From contig OZ007583.1 of NCBI GenBank assembly GCA_963931925.1, forward strand, positions 10,801,872 to 10,865,871: 64,000 nt of DNA, read 5' to 3'. The notes below the pieces were generated by a model. It searched no databases. It was given only the letters and a program-made list of their open reading frames with translations, and was not told the origin of the DNA. The first letter of the stretch is position 1. Every line of letters starts with the position of its first letter. This DNA comes from Onchidella celtica (taxonomy: Eukaryota; Mollusca; Gastropoda; Systellommatophora; Onchidiidae). The position numbers and the translations under genes were made by a program. Below are positions 1 to 11,991 of this stretch, piece after piece.

Positions 1-976
1 TGGGGGGTCTGAATGAGGCGAAAGCGCTGTATTACTATCACTGCAAGTTAGAAGGTCCTACTGAACGGACGCTAGTAAGAGCCCAGCGGGCGAACATAAG
101 GGGAGCAGTCGGAAGACGGATGAGAGTGTTTTTCCAGTGATGACTGGTAGGTAGAACGTTGATTGATAATTATGAATGATGTATTATATTATATTCGTCT
201 ATTACCATGATGTAAATAAGTATATGTGAGGAATGTGGAAGTCCTTGATATTGGATATAGCAATGTGCGCCATGAGCGATAGATGAAAGTGAGTTCATGG
301 ATTTGTAGCACGAGTGAGTATTGTGTACTCCGATGGAGGTGTGTTACCGTAAGATGTGTGGTGAGTGAAAGGTGAACTATTGTGTGTACGCTTCATGGGT
401 TGTAAGGAGAGGTGGAGTGAATAGAAATGGTAGGGTATTATACCAATGTAATGTTATTCTTGTAGGTGTCGGGGACTGGCTAAAGAGCCGCCTCAGTGAG
501 CACGGGGGATAGGCCAGCATAGGGCCGGAGGCCACACATAGGCCAGAAGTGAGGCTGTCGGTGCAGGACAGTAGAGGCACATAAAGTCGTGGCAGTCAGG
601 CCACGGACAGGGACGTAGATATGAGCGTGAATGTGATAATGTACTATTGCCATGTTGATGGGCTATTGAAATGATAATGTGCTATTGCCCTGCTGAGGTG
701 CTAGTGGAATGCTAAGGTGTATGACAATAGGAAGGTGATATTGAGAGACTGCGGTGCCAGTGAATTATTAATGTACTATTAAGACCCTGAGGGGAGAGGC
801 TGAGACCGAAGTGCCTTTAGGAGTAACTACCGGGTTGTGGATCCGAGGAAGAGTGCATGTGGGAATAAGGCCGTTTTACGGCAGTTAATTTCAATAATAT
901 AATGTATGTAATGGCGCTATTATTTGTATAATTATGTTTAATAAATGTGGGAGTCTGATGGGTTGTTCTGTTAAGT
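1..976 (+). mobile_element. LTR-like repeat, copy A (left end outside window)
   Basis: This is an inverted-orientation relative of 38424-39461: the two match over almost their whole length when one is reverse complemented. An AATAAA signal at 940-945 about 30 bp before the right border sets the transcription sense as + and suggests an LTR with its own polyadenylation site. Short degenerate repeats built on GATAATGTxCTATTGCC lie at about 630-720, and copy B has an extra unit there. No coding sequence is visible. The 5' part is cut off by the window edge, so a solo LTR and the 3' LTR of a longer element cannot be told apart. The element is unclassified. Confidence 0.6.
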
Positions 977-1041
977 GTTAAACTTGTTCGTTCGTGATTG
1001 TTGTCCTGTCATAACTTATTACATCTCCCAGTCTGGGATTT

Positions 1042-2361
1042 GTGACAAGACGCACTGCACTTATTGCCATTGAGCTCAGCAGGTACAACCTGGACATAGT
1101 GGCACTCAGTGAGACCAGACTCCCTGATAGTGGCCAACTCAAAGAGCTCAGTGGTGGATACACCTTCTTCTGGAAAGGCAAGGGTGCAGTCGAACCGAGA
1201 CAGCATGGTGTTGGGTTTGCAATTAAAAATGACCTTGTCAGAAACTTGCAGTCCATGCCAATTGAAATAAATGACAGGCTAATGACACTCAGGATCCCAG
1301 TTGGGAAAAGCCAGTCAGCCACCCTCATTAGCGCATATGCGCCCACCATGACAAACCCAGATGAAGCCAAAGACAAGTTCTATTCTGATCTAGAATCTGT
1401 CATATGCTCTGTCCCGGCAGCTAATAAGCTGATTCTCTTGGGGGACTTCAATGCTAGGGTTGGCTCCGAAATCTCAGCGTGGCCAAATGTTTTGGGCCCT
1501 CATGGAGTTGGTTCATGCAATAACAATGGGTTGCGCTTACTTACTTTGTGCGCTGAATTTGGCCTGTTCATTACCAACACAAATTTTAGTCTCCCCGTGA
1601 GAAACAGAACGTCATGGATGCATCCCCGCTCAAAGCATTGGCATCTCATAGACTATGTCATTGTGAGGAAGACTGACAGAAAGGATGTCCTTGTAACAAA
1701 GGCGATGTGTGGTGCCGAGTGTGGAACTGACCACAGACTCATTGTTTGTAAGCTCAGACTAACATTGAGGCGCAATAGACGCCCTCAAGGGAAAGCGCCA
1801 CCTAAACGCCTAAATGTTTCAAAACTCTGCTCAGCTGAGAAACAGAGCGAGCTCTCATCAGAACTCTCCTCAAAATTGGATTGCGTGACTTTTGACCCTG
1901 AGAACATTGAACAGAGCTGGACTGACCTAAATACGACTGTACACTCTTGCGCCAGCAGCACAGTTGGTTTTCCTGTCCGCAAGCACCAGGACTGGTTCAA
2001 TGATAATGATAATGAAATCAAAGTGCTCATCAAAGAAAAAAATAGTCTCATCCAAGCTCACTGCAGTGACCCCTCTTCCACAGCAAAAGCTGATGCACTG
2101 CGTGCATGTAAGGGTGTACTCCAGAAGAAGCTGAGGAAAATGAAAAATGACTGGCTTGAAGAGCGAGTAAGAGAAACTCAGAAATATGCCGACACAAACA
2201 ACACTAGAAAGTTCTTTGAGAGCCTCCGAGCTGTGTTTGGACCATCCCGCTCTGGCACTACGCCACTTCTTGCGTCACATGGTTCAACACGCATTGTTGA
2301 ATTGAATGCCATAATTCAGCGTTGGGCAGAACATTTCGGAGGTGTGCTAAATCGGCCATGA
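1042..2361 (+). pseudogene. LINE endonuclease domain (EEP family), pseudogenised
   Basis: The 439-residue reading frame is an endonuclease/exonuclease/phosphatase domain, the target-DNA nicking enzyme of a non-LTR retrotransposon. Visible motifs are SETR near residue 23 (metal-binding Glu), GDFNAR near residue 135, a H-x-IDYV motif near 215 and TDHR near 230 (catalytic Asp-His). The first codon is GTG and lies inside the domain, so the natural N terminus is missing. The frame ends at one TGA (2359-2361). The same frame stays open after it to about 2610 and reads as the normal linker towards RT (NSPGVDSIPAE), so TGA is a point nonsense change rather than the protein end. Confidence 0.85.
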
Positions 2362-2593
2362 AATATAAATAATGAGTCCATTGACCGCCTCCCTCAGACT
2401 CCTATTAATGCAGCTCTTGCCAAGCCATTCACAGCAAATGAGACCCGAACTGCCACAAATCAGATGTCCTTTAACAATTCACCAGGCGTGGATTCAATTC
2501 CTGCTGAGGTGTATGCCTTCGGTGGAGAAAAGCTTATTGAAAGGTTGACCGAGTTGTTCAATCATATGTTGAAAGCAGGGAAGCTGCCACTCA

Positions 2594-3670
2594 ATGCTAC
2601 AAGAAGCCTTTAGCTCTCCTCCTCAAGGGGTAAGCATCAAGTACCGAACTGATAGCAGTCTATTCAACCTCAGGAGACTTCAGGCAAAAACCAAAACCAA
2701 AAGTACTCAAGTCTGTGACCTACTATATGCTGATGATTGTGCACTTCTGGCACACGATGAGGATAGCATGCAAAACTGTGTTGATAAGTTCTCTAGTGCC
2801 TGTGACAACTTTGGCCTCACAATAAGCACAAAGAAGACGGAAGTGCTCCATCAGCCTACTCCAGACGACAAGTATTCTGTGACCCCAAATATCAAAGTCC
2901 ATGACAGTCTTCTGAAGGTGTCGGAGAACTTCACCTATCTTGGCAGTACACTGTCTTCCGCGGCTCGTGTTGATACTGAAATTCTCTCAAGAATCAGCAA
3001 AGCCAGCTGTGCATTTGGCAGGCTTCGAAAGAGAGTATGGGATGTTGCCGGCATTCGCACAGACACTAAGCTGAAAGTGTACAATGCTGTGGTCCTTCCC
3101 ACCCTACTCTATGGGGCTGAAACCTGGACAGTGTACCAATCGCATGCCAGAAAGTTAAATCACTTTCATCTGGCCTGCCTTAGAAAGATCCTAAGGATCA
3201 AATGGCATGATAAAATTCCAGACACTGAGGTCCTCAATCGTGCCAAGGAATTGAGCATCTTCTGCCACCTGAAAAAAATTCAGCTACGTTGGGCAGGACA
3301 TGTTGTCAGAATGCCCGACTCCAGACTCCCTAAGCAAATCTTCTTCTCTGAGCTCTCCAATGGAACAAGGAATGTCGGGGCCCCAAAGAGACGTTACAAA
3401 GACACTCGCAAGCAATCACTGAAGGCCTTTGCCATTGATGTGAGTGAGTGGGAAAAGCTCTCGCTTGATCGTGCAAATCGGAGGGCGGCCCTTACCAGAG
3501 GCAGCAAAGCATGGGAAGCTGACAGAGTCCAGCAGGCTATCAAAAAAAGAGAACGGCGCAAGAAAAGGCCCAGTGGTACTGAACCAACGGAGCACTCTTG
3601 TCATTTATGCGGAAGGGTCTGCAGGGCAAAAATAGGACTTATCAGTCACATGAGAAGCCATAGGTCATGA
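2594..3670 (+). pseudogene. LINE reverse transcriptase C-terminal half with C2H2 zinc finger
   Basis: The frame begins just upstream of RT motif C (LLYADDCALLAH, near residue 45), continues through the thumb and the connection segment (LLYGAETW, RWAGHVVRMPD), and ends in a zinc finger of the form C-x2-C-x12-H-x3-H (residues about 334-354). RT motif A (the first catalytic Asp) and motif B are absent, removed by the deletion that joins it to the endonuclease part in a different frame. Polymerase activity is therefore impossible. The C2H2 finger at the end is a family trait, thought to help bind template or target DNA. Confidence 0.85.
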
Positions 3671-3815
3671 AAGAACAGTCTTTCCATTCTGTCCTCTGTG
3701 TCCTTTAGTTCTCTTTATTGTCCATGTGTTGAAATTCTCAACAATTTCTGTTCTTTATTCCTCTGGTGTTGTTAAGGTCATCATCATACCTGATGGACGA
3801 ACTATTAAGATGAGT

Positions 3816-4710
3816 TTTGTTCCCTGTTTAAGGAGATTTCTGTGTTTGACCATAATGTCCTTCTTATCTTTATGATTATTTTTCAGTATGGGATATCTGC
3901 CTGCTGTATCTAACCACTCATCCATCCATCCATCTTTATAATACCACTCGTTTTTCTTGTTGTTTGTTGGGGAGTACTTATCTAACTATATTATGGATAT
4001 CGATTCTGATGCTTTGCGGTCGCTTGGGAAAAAAATGAAAAAGATATTCATCTACTGAGTTGTCGTATTTTTTGGTCCCTTATCAAAATATACAATTTTA
4101 TTGTCTCTATTTTGAGATATGTATCCTTCGCTTCCAATTTCCACTTGGCAAATATTTCGTTCCATTATTCTGACCACCAATCCCCTTAGTTTTCATCTCA
4201 CGGTGTTTGTCTGTTTGTCTGTCTGATTGACAGTCTTTTAGACATCTGCCTGTGTGCCTGTATGCACGTCTGTCATTCCGTTATTTCTGACCTTATTTTG
4301 GCCCTGGGTCGATGGGCTTAGCTAAATTGTGAATATGACCAAGAAATTTATCCATGTTTCCTTCACGAACCTCCACGAGTCTTCCGTGTTTTGCATTGAT
4401 GAAAAACTCATTCTGTGGAATTCCAATATTTTTTTTACTCTTAACGTATAAGATTGTTCATTCAGCCTAAACTCCACATGTAATAATGAAACCAAACCGA
4501 TCTAAGTCGTCAAAACAATGGAATAATAATAGAACAGCCAGGTCTTTGGTGACTAGTGAAATAAACCAGCGCAATAAAAGCACAAATAACGATTGATGTA
4601 ACCTTAAGGCTTATGGTTTGCTACCTTGTAACAGAAAGTAGTGTCGGCAAAATAAAATGCTATGAGACTCGACCCTCTTAATAGTGTTAGCAATAGACCC
4701 ATGCAATAGA
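3816..4710. other. Intergenic, no gene seen
   Basis: AT-rich sequence with a short CATC run (about 3917-3933) and GTCTGT-rich simple sequence near 4210. No open frame of interest, splice pattern or recognised repeat. Confidence 0.6.
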
Positions 4711-5008
<298 letters not shown>

Positions 5009-5098
5009 TCTGGTTGTCAAACACTGTTACTAGCGTTAGCAATGGGCCTGCGGGTCTAAAGCCATCTGCTCGTTTCATATGAAAATAAACAGGCGTTT

Positions 5099-5142
5099 TT
5101 TTTTTCTAATCAAGCCTTTTAGAGTTTTTTTTTTTTTTTTTG
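5099..5142. repeat. Poly-T tracts
   Basis: Two runs of T (about 9 and 17) separated by a short unique stretch. They may be the reversed A-tail of a retroposed sequence, but no body is identified. Confidence 0.6.
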
Positions 5143-5166
5143 TGTATGTTTAAAATTTGGCTAGTA

Positions 5167-5210
5167 TGCACGTTGCGCACGTCAAAGATACCTTAGCAGT
5201 TGAAGGGCGC
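5167..5210 (+). mobile_element. Fragment of SINE-like repeat (core copy 1)
   Basis: A ~45-bp segment with TGCACGTTGCGCACGT followed by AAAGATACCTT and GCAGTTG. The same core occurs in the complete element at 13888-14206 (- strand) and at 59701-59800 (+). Only the core survives here. Confidence 0.6.
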
Positions 5211-6711
5211 AAGGGGAAAATCATGATATCAGGTTTGGTCTTTTTTGAGAAAAGTGAAATTCAGAGTTTGAAGACCTCGCTGAGTGATGGGTGCAAAACA
5301 GTGAGTTTTACTTGGCACTAGTTTTAAGTATGTTCATTTATCTTTGAATTAATACATTTTAATAGTATCAAAGAGTATGGATGTTTGATCTGTGGCAACG
5401 GGAAACAAAAACTGTCAAATTGATACCACTGGTTTTCCCCTTTTCTGTTACTTTCATAACAATTTTTGCCTGATTTTGGTGTTGATGGCTTGTAAAATCA
5501 CCATATTAACTTCTAGATTTCATTCATAAGTAAAATAACATGGGTCTATGGGTAAAATTTGATTTTTGTGAATTATATCTGAGGCAAGTGTGGAACAACA
5601 ACCGAATGCAAAACATCCACATAACCTTTACATTCACAAATAAAGAAAAAAAGGCTGCAAGATAATGTGGGCAAGGTTGAGGCAAATATTACTTTGATAT
5701 CACACTATTAGCCATCCATGCATACTTTTGAATTACTTATACTGGAGGGCAGAAAGTTAACCATTAGCAACAAAATGCCCAATTAAAAGATAGGTAAGTC
5801 AGAAAGAGAGGAAGACAAAAACTTGCAGATCAAATTATTGCAAACAATGAGTTCTTTCATTCATCCTCAGAGGAGAGTGCTTTGACTCAGAATCACACTG
5901 GTCAGCAGTTTGATCTGTATGGGGTTGAGCAGTGAAAAACTACAGAGCCTCCACAGAACAAAATTTAATGTCCATTAAAACCTGAAGGTCTGCAAAGTTG
6001 TCTTCACTAATAAGCAACCTTGCAGGGTATAGAGGGACAAGTGGTTGCTGCCTTACAGAACTCCTTATCCCCACAGGCTTTGACACAACAGCTGTCTGAA
6101 AGGATCCATTTCAATGTTCTATCTTTTGGAGGAGCTGTGGATGCGCTTGGGAAAAACAAGATTTCACGGAGGGAAGGAATGGGTATGGGGCAGTAGGCAA
6201 TGTAGTGCTGCTGAATGTGCTTTGCCATATTCAAAAATATCCCCTGCTTCGTCTTCACAACAATGAAGGGTGAAGGAAATGTGCGATAGGTCCGGAACTC
6301 CTGCCCTCTGGAGTTTCAATCCTATTGGCATCACAGGTTTTTCCATTGTGTGCCATATTTACTTACTAACATAGAGCATGGATTCGCTCGTATTTACATG
6401 AATCACCGCTATGAGAGAACGCGGGAAGATTCACATCTTAGGCAAGGCTAATAAACCGGAAATTAAAAAAAATTTGACATCGCTGGTTTTCCCCTGTCCC
6501 TTTCGGTTGGAAATCGAAAAGAGCAGACCTAACAAGGCTGCTGCCAGGACAAAATTACTAATAAAAAATAACAACAACTAATGTCTACCACTCCCTCCTA
6601 AAAACAACAACAACAGCAACAACAAAATTGTCGACCAGCGCTGCACTGTGGCTATGTCGCGTCTTTTCAAGTTGTAACTGGACTGCAATGACACTAATGC
6701 AAACTTCCCAA
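5211..6711. other. Intergenic, only weak open frames
   Basis: No recognised gene. On the - strand two overlapping short frames (6346-6164, 60 codons; 6258-6007, 83 codons) read a segment with Cys- and Pro-containing protein-like composition, which might be a decayed exon or transposon scrap. I cannot match it to any family. A short CAA-rich run lies at about 6606-6625. Confidence 0.4.
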
Positions 6712-7095
6712 GTGGGCAGCGACATAGTCGTCTACTGCGATATATTTCATCTGATACTAATATCGGATATCCTCCGAAAAATATTCTCATGACGTATTTG
6801 TCAAAACATTTTTACAACGTAATGCATACTTGTGAAAATAGGTCGCGGTGACATGACATTTATACTCTGAAAGACATCTTCGTGACATATTTTGTCAAAA
6901 AGTGTATCTATCTGCAACATGCGTATTTGTATTCAAGGACAAAAAATGTATTCATAATTATCTCGTAAACTTTTCCCAGCAACATAGGTCGCAGCGACAT
7001 AGTCGTATTTCATCCTCTGAAAGACATCCTGGTGACATATTTGTCAAGACATTATTTACAGCTGGTTGCATACCGGTATTTATGTGCAAGGCTTT
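6712..7095. repeat. Degenerate tandem repeat, unit about 135 bp
   Basis: Three diverged units start near 6714, 6842 and 6983. Each carries GCGACATAGTCG or a decayed form of it, then ATTTCATC/CTGAAAGACATC, then GTGACATATTTGTCAA, then a TGCATAC..ATTTGT segment. A further isolated partial unit (CAGCGACATAGTCGTC) lies at 8710-8730. No coding content. Confidence 0.65.
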
Positions 7096-7392
7096 GTTAA
7101 TAATATATTTTTTATGCAAAGAGGAGCTAGCTGCGGAGACGTCAGTGAAGGTAATATGATACCTCTGTTCATGGTTCCCTGATCACAGGGTATGTTTTCA
7201 CCCACAGATTTTGGAATATTTCATGTTTTATACCTACTTTGGATGTAAACAATTTTGTATCTAATAATGCTGCATGCATGTATTGCAACAAGTATGATAT
7301 GAAGCGCACACTTTTTCCACAAATGCTTATTCAAAAGTCATACGCATTTTGAGGTGATGTTATTCATAATTTTGATTTTATAAGGACATAAT

Positions 7393-8077
7393 TATTTATA
7401 CATGTGCCTGGAGAAAGGTCCCAGTTGTCTCAAGTTTTTGATTTTGAGATAAGGGCATATTCTTCCAGAAAATTCAATGCTGAACACGCTGCTTTAAAAT
7501 TTTTTTCCAATATGACACATTTTGTAAGACAGGGGGCAAAAACAAACTTTTGAGAAAAACAGCTTTAACAGCTCTCTCCCATGACAGACATTTTGGATAT
7601 TGTTGGGGGAGCGTAGTTTAATTACCAAGGAAAGTAGGGGAACTACTGAGTTGTGTTCACTGCTCAGCTCTAGCTTTCTATGTAAAATACTGCGCTCTCC
7701 TAACAAGATCCAAAAAACCTCCGACTTGGCTGTTTTTAGGGGACCGTGGCATGTTACATGGTAAACTATAGATGAGCAGTGAACGCTACTCAGTATTATC
7801 TCTATAACGGCTTTGTAATTAGTCCACGGTCCCCTAGCAATCACTCCAATATTACTTCCTGAAGACACATGTACAAATAATTAATAAAAAAATATTTAAA
7901 CATAAAATATTCCAAAATCCTTTTCATAATTATGCTATTTAGAAATGGTTAAACTTGTGTTTTCTGCTAGAAGTACATTTCCGACTAGGCACGACTTTTT
8001 CGACCTTTTCACTCCCTAGCTCAAAATAGCCGTGCCGACAACTGGGACCTTTCTTCAGGTGCACACACATATAAATA
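7393..8077. mobile_element. Non-autonomous DNA transposon (MITE) with ~37-bp TIRs
   Basis: The left terminus (7393-7429) and the reverse complement of the right terminus (8037-8077) share TATTTATA, TGTG and GAAAGGTCCCAGTTGTC. The interior (about 7620-7860) is shared with the MITE at 44272-44769, including the segment GGGGACCGTGGCATGTTACA, and partly with 52365-52490. There is no transposase. An open frame on the - strand of the interior (7868-7494) is not protein-like. Class is uncertain; mobilisation in trans is inferred. Confidence 0.75.
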
Positions 8078-8480
8078 AAATGAAAGGAAGATCAGTAAAT
8101 AAATAAAAAAAAACGTTCAGTTATTTGAATTCACAATTTCTGAATTTACCTGGGAAAATGCTCTGCAATGATGATAAGAAAGCTGATTCAACATACATTT
8201 ATGGGATATGGCAATCAATTACGAGACACCAGTAGTTATCATTTTATTGTCTGATTTTGCCAGACTTCTCAGTTCAGGCTGGGGCAATAGATGACAATAA
8301 TCCATGGCATTAAATACTCCATTCTCTTTGCTAATAGGATATAAAATTGTGAAAAAATATACATTTTCCCTTACCCCCTCACCTTCCCCTTTTTTTACAT
8401 TAAGAATGTCAATGAAACAAGACAATTATTAATAATATTTCATGGACATATTATGATTACTGAGTCACAGGACAAAAAAA
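8078..8480. other. Intergenic, nothing recognised
   Basis: AT-rich sequence without a supported gene or repeat. Confidence 0.5.
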
Positions 8481-8510
8481 TCTCTCTCTTTCTCTATCTG
8501 TCTCTCTCTG

Positions 8511-8553
<43 letters not shown>

Positions 8554-8554
8554 T

Positions 8555-8600
<46 letters not shown>

Positions 8601-8604
8601 TCTC
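8481..8604. repeat. (TC)n microsatellite
   Basis: About 120 bp of TC dinucleotides with TGTC and TTTC interruptions. Confidence 0.95.
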
Positions 8605-9389
8605 TTACTGTTGTGAACCGTAATAATATAAATTTCAACACCAGTATGTCAGAGAACACCGTGAACTCTCTTCCTGTCTCATAATCTTTCCTCAGCAACA
8701 TACGCCTCAGCGACATAGTCGTCAAACCATGACAGATATTTATCTCATGCATGACTGATAATAGATATGATAAATAAAATTATCTTTTGCATATCGTTCC
8801 AATGACATGTTTTGCTTTTGTAGCATGCAAATTGAGCGTGCTTCTGTATGCGAGGCTAGTTTTGGCAATTATTTTATTTTTCTCTATCTAAACACGGTGT
8901 AAGCCTAGTGGGTGCACAAGCCGACACTTCTGCTGAACATACAAAGCAAAACAGGTAATAGTGACAAAAGATTTAAAGGACATTTTAGTTTTGGTCATAT
9001 TTTAATATAAGGACGGAAATAATTTCAATTTGTCTTTTCTCAGTAAAGTAGCTTAACAAATCAGTATGAATTCAGTAATGTTTACATTAACAAATCAATC
9101 AGTTTCGCTATCTGGCATTACTGTGACTTCGTGTAATTACAGCAGAGTTATCATTAGATCTAGATTTAGATAAATTATATTAAATATACTGCTTACAGTG
9201 CTTGGTGTGGACTTGAACTCGACATTTCACTCCAAAGATGGCATTTATCGTTAACCTCTTTTTTTTTTCGCTAAGGTCTTATTTTGTCAATGTCGTATTA
9301 AAAAATGAGGAGAATTAATTTAATTTTTTTAAGTGAAAAAAGGAGGACAAATCAAGTGACAATTGGTCATCTCACTTTGCCTAGATCTA

Positions 9390-10640
9390 GCCTGGCTTTT
9401 GTTTAACACAACATTCGTTTATCAGCTGGTTTCTTTTTGCACGTGCAGATGTACATTCTGACTTTGTCAGCGTGCACCACCTTTTCTCGTAAAATCTTAA
9501 TCTTCAACTGAGACAGCAATGGACCTGTAACATCTATGATGTCACATCCCTCTTCTTCCGTCCGTGTAGATTTTGATCTACAACTTCGACTGTTGCGTCT
9601 CCTAAGCCAAACTCCTTCCTAAGTGTCACCACTCAGAAATTGTGCCAAGTAAATACTCTTCTGCACACTTTCTTTTAATTATTTCGGCCTCAACAACAGC
9701 TTATATATATATTATTTTTTTTTTACTCTCACGCTGCATTTACAACAGACGCGAAATTATGTTGCCTGACTGCCATTTTTCATCAACAATGAGTTAGCTT
9801 CAGTAAATAGCCAATGAGAGAGAAACATGCTCCAGGGCTTTGGTCAACAGCCAATGAGACAGCGGCATTCTCAAAGGTTTTTCCAGGCAACTAGGCTAAG
9901 CATGGCCCTGCATTGTTTACATTGTTTTGTATTATGTCGGACAGTCCAGTTCGAATTAGATTTGATGTAAACCGTTCCAGAATGATCTTAAACTGTTGTT
10001 GAGATTATAACCCACACACTGATATTCAATTTCTTTGGTATTGTTGTGGAAAGAAACACATATAAAATATGTATGTCTACCCTAGGAAATAAGTCCCACG
10101 ACAAGCAAAAACGCTTTGAAGAATAACCCTTCACCCCGGCACATAGGTGGCCCCAATCGGGTCATCGACACGTCTGTCAGAAATTAGTCTGGCTGGGATC
10201 TGCCCCGAGCTGGAACCGTCGTCTGGGTCGTCATGCCCCATCTAACCATTGCATCGGCTTGTCGGCATCAGTGTTTTCTGGTATATGTGAATATCTTCGT
10301 AGGATATATACTTTTTGTGTGTGCGTGTTTGTGTCAGCAGAGAGCGACTGTAGTTGGTGCCTGAACCGTTTTGTCTTCGATCGCTTATTTTGTTCCATGT
10401 TGAGTTCCCCTTTAATTTCTCTCCGCTCTTGCTCCTACAATGTGATTCAATCTATAACAATTATTGCAACTATTATGACGATTATAACAACAGCATCATC
10501 AGTCAAATCATGAAGAAGATAAAAAATCGTCACTTAAGATAATTTCAAGAGTACTAAATTGTATAAGTTTTAAGATCAAAATCATTGGAAAAATAATACG
10601 TCAAAAATATACCCAGCTTGGAAATTCAAATTCAAAAGAT
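9390..10640 (+). repeat. Dispersed repeat, copy A, with ~790-bp internal insertion
   Basis: Positions 9390-9441 and about 10235-10640 match 59950-60003 and 60004-60390 in the same order. Shared landmarks are GGTTTCTTTTTGCACG, GAGAGCGACTGT, TCTTCGATCGCTTATTTTGT and CTCTCCGCTCTTGCTC. The intervening 9442-10234 is absent from the other copy, so it was inserted here or lost there. The insert includes two AGCCAATGAGA motifs (about 9811 and 9851) and a GC-richer block (10130-10234). Short frames exist but none is convincing. Confidence 0.65.
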
Positions 10641-11987
10641 TTTTTTTTTTTTGGGGGGTAATATTGGCATCTTTGACGGACCATATTGGGCATGATACTT
10701 GATTGCCTTAGCAACTTGTGGCGTGAGGGGGTGTGAGAATTTGTTTCCAATATTCTTGTCACGATTCAGCCTGTTTCCTGGCAGAATTTTATTACTGCAT
10801 GTTAAAAAAAAAAATTAAATTAATTTCAGGTGACCCCTGCATCACGAATACAATCATGTAGACATGGATCTTGCTAAATTGTCCCTCAAAGTAAATGTTA
10901 TCAGTAACTTTGCTTGGACACTAATTAAAGTTACTTTCTAGGTTTTGCCTAATTGGCTACCTTATCCACGAGTTTATTCAAACCCTAAAAGTGACATGGA
11001 AAAAACAAACAACATTAAACACCAACACTGAGTTTAGTTCTTTAACCAATTTCGGGCCAGTTTTGTCTTGCTGGTGACATTAATTACTCAGGGACATCAG
11101 CTGACTTTGAATGTTTGAAAACTAGCATTTTAATACCTGGATGGACATTCAGTCTATCATACAATGATACTTCGTGCAAATATAAGCAAGTGGGTGCTAA
11201 CAAAAAACTGACTGGTACATTTACTGAGGCAGTGATATCCTACTGTCACCAATTAAATTTATTGAGTGGTGATGATGAACTCAGCGTTAATCAGTGTAAC
11301 AATTTTTGCTAAAGAGGTAAAAAAAAAAAAGCATTCTGTTTTTTGTTTTTTTTTACTTTAACAATGCGTAACTTTCAGCTGCACTGCCTTAAAAGTGACG
11401 CCAAGTCCCTGCTTAGTTCTTTCTTGGTACTTCCTTCTGCATTGTCCTGATTCCGGAATACGAGTGCATGCAAGGGTAAACCGAGACCAAATGTATGGTT
11501 AATGACAGTTGTGATAAAACAAAGAGTTTCGCTATAGTCGTAGCAGAGACAGAAACAGCCTGTGGTGCAATATTTGTCGTTGTCTTTCTGTGCACACTGG
11601 AGATGAAAGAAACTGAGAGTATGCGAGAGCATGAGAGTAAAGTACAGCAGACTGAACCAGGATAAGGAATACTTCAGAATTTAAAACAAGACGAGGTGAA
11701 GGGGGATGGGAGGAGGAATGAGGCATGTCATGATAACATGGACAACGGCAAAGATTAAATCTAACAAAAAGACATACAAAGGGAAACAAAATGGGCTGTT
11801 TGTCAAGGAAAAATATATTCAAATATTCCTGGCCTTTGCTCGTATCAGTAGTATTTCTCACTCTCTGATAGGAAAAATAACGATCTGATCCACAACATCA
11901 AAAATTACGCAAGCAACACATGCTCGGTTCTAGCTGCTGTATTGAATGATATGTGATTCCTACAGGTAGACACTGAATCAGATCATT
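10641..11987. other. Intergenic, nothing recognised
   Basis: Homopolymer runs (poly-T/G near 10641, poly-A near 10804 and 11321) and several short open frames on both strands without protein-like features or family motifs. Confidence 0.45.
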
Positions 11988-11991
11988 CTTC

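Larger units (their letters stand above)
1042..3815 (+). mobile_element. Degenerate non-LTR retrotransposon (LINE), 5'-truncated and internally deleted
   Basis: This contains an EEP-type endonuclease, a linker, the second half of a reverse transcriptase and a C-terminal zinc finger, all from one LINE family. Proteins of this type are often mis-named craniofacial development protein 2 in mollusc annotations. The 5' end is truncated: coding similarity starts at 1042 without a real Met codon. Near 2590 the frame jumps from the RT thumb-proximal linker straight to the region just before YADD, so most of the RT fingers and palm is deleted. The 3' end is placed near 3815 in a short tail rich in ATC/CATC. 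It is not autonomous. Confidence 0.85.
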
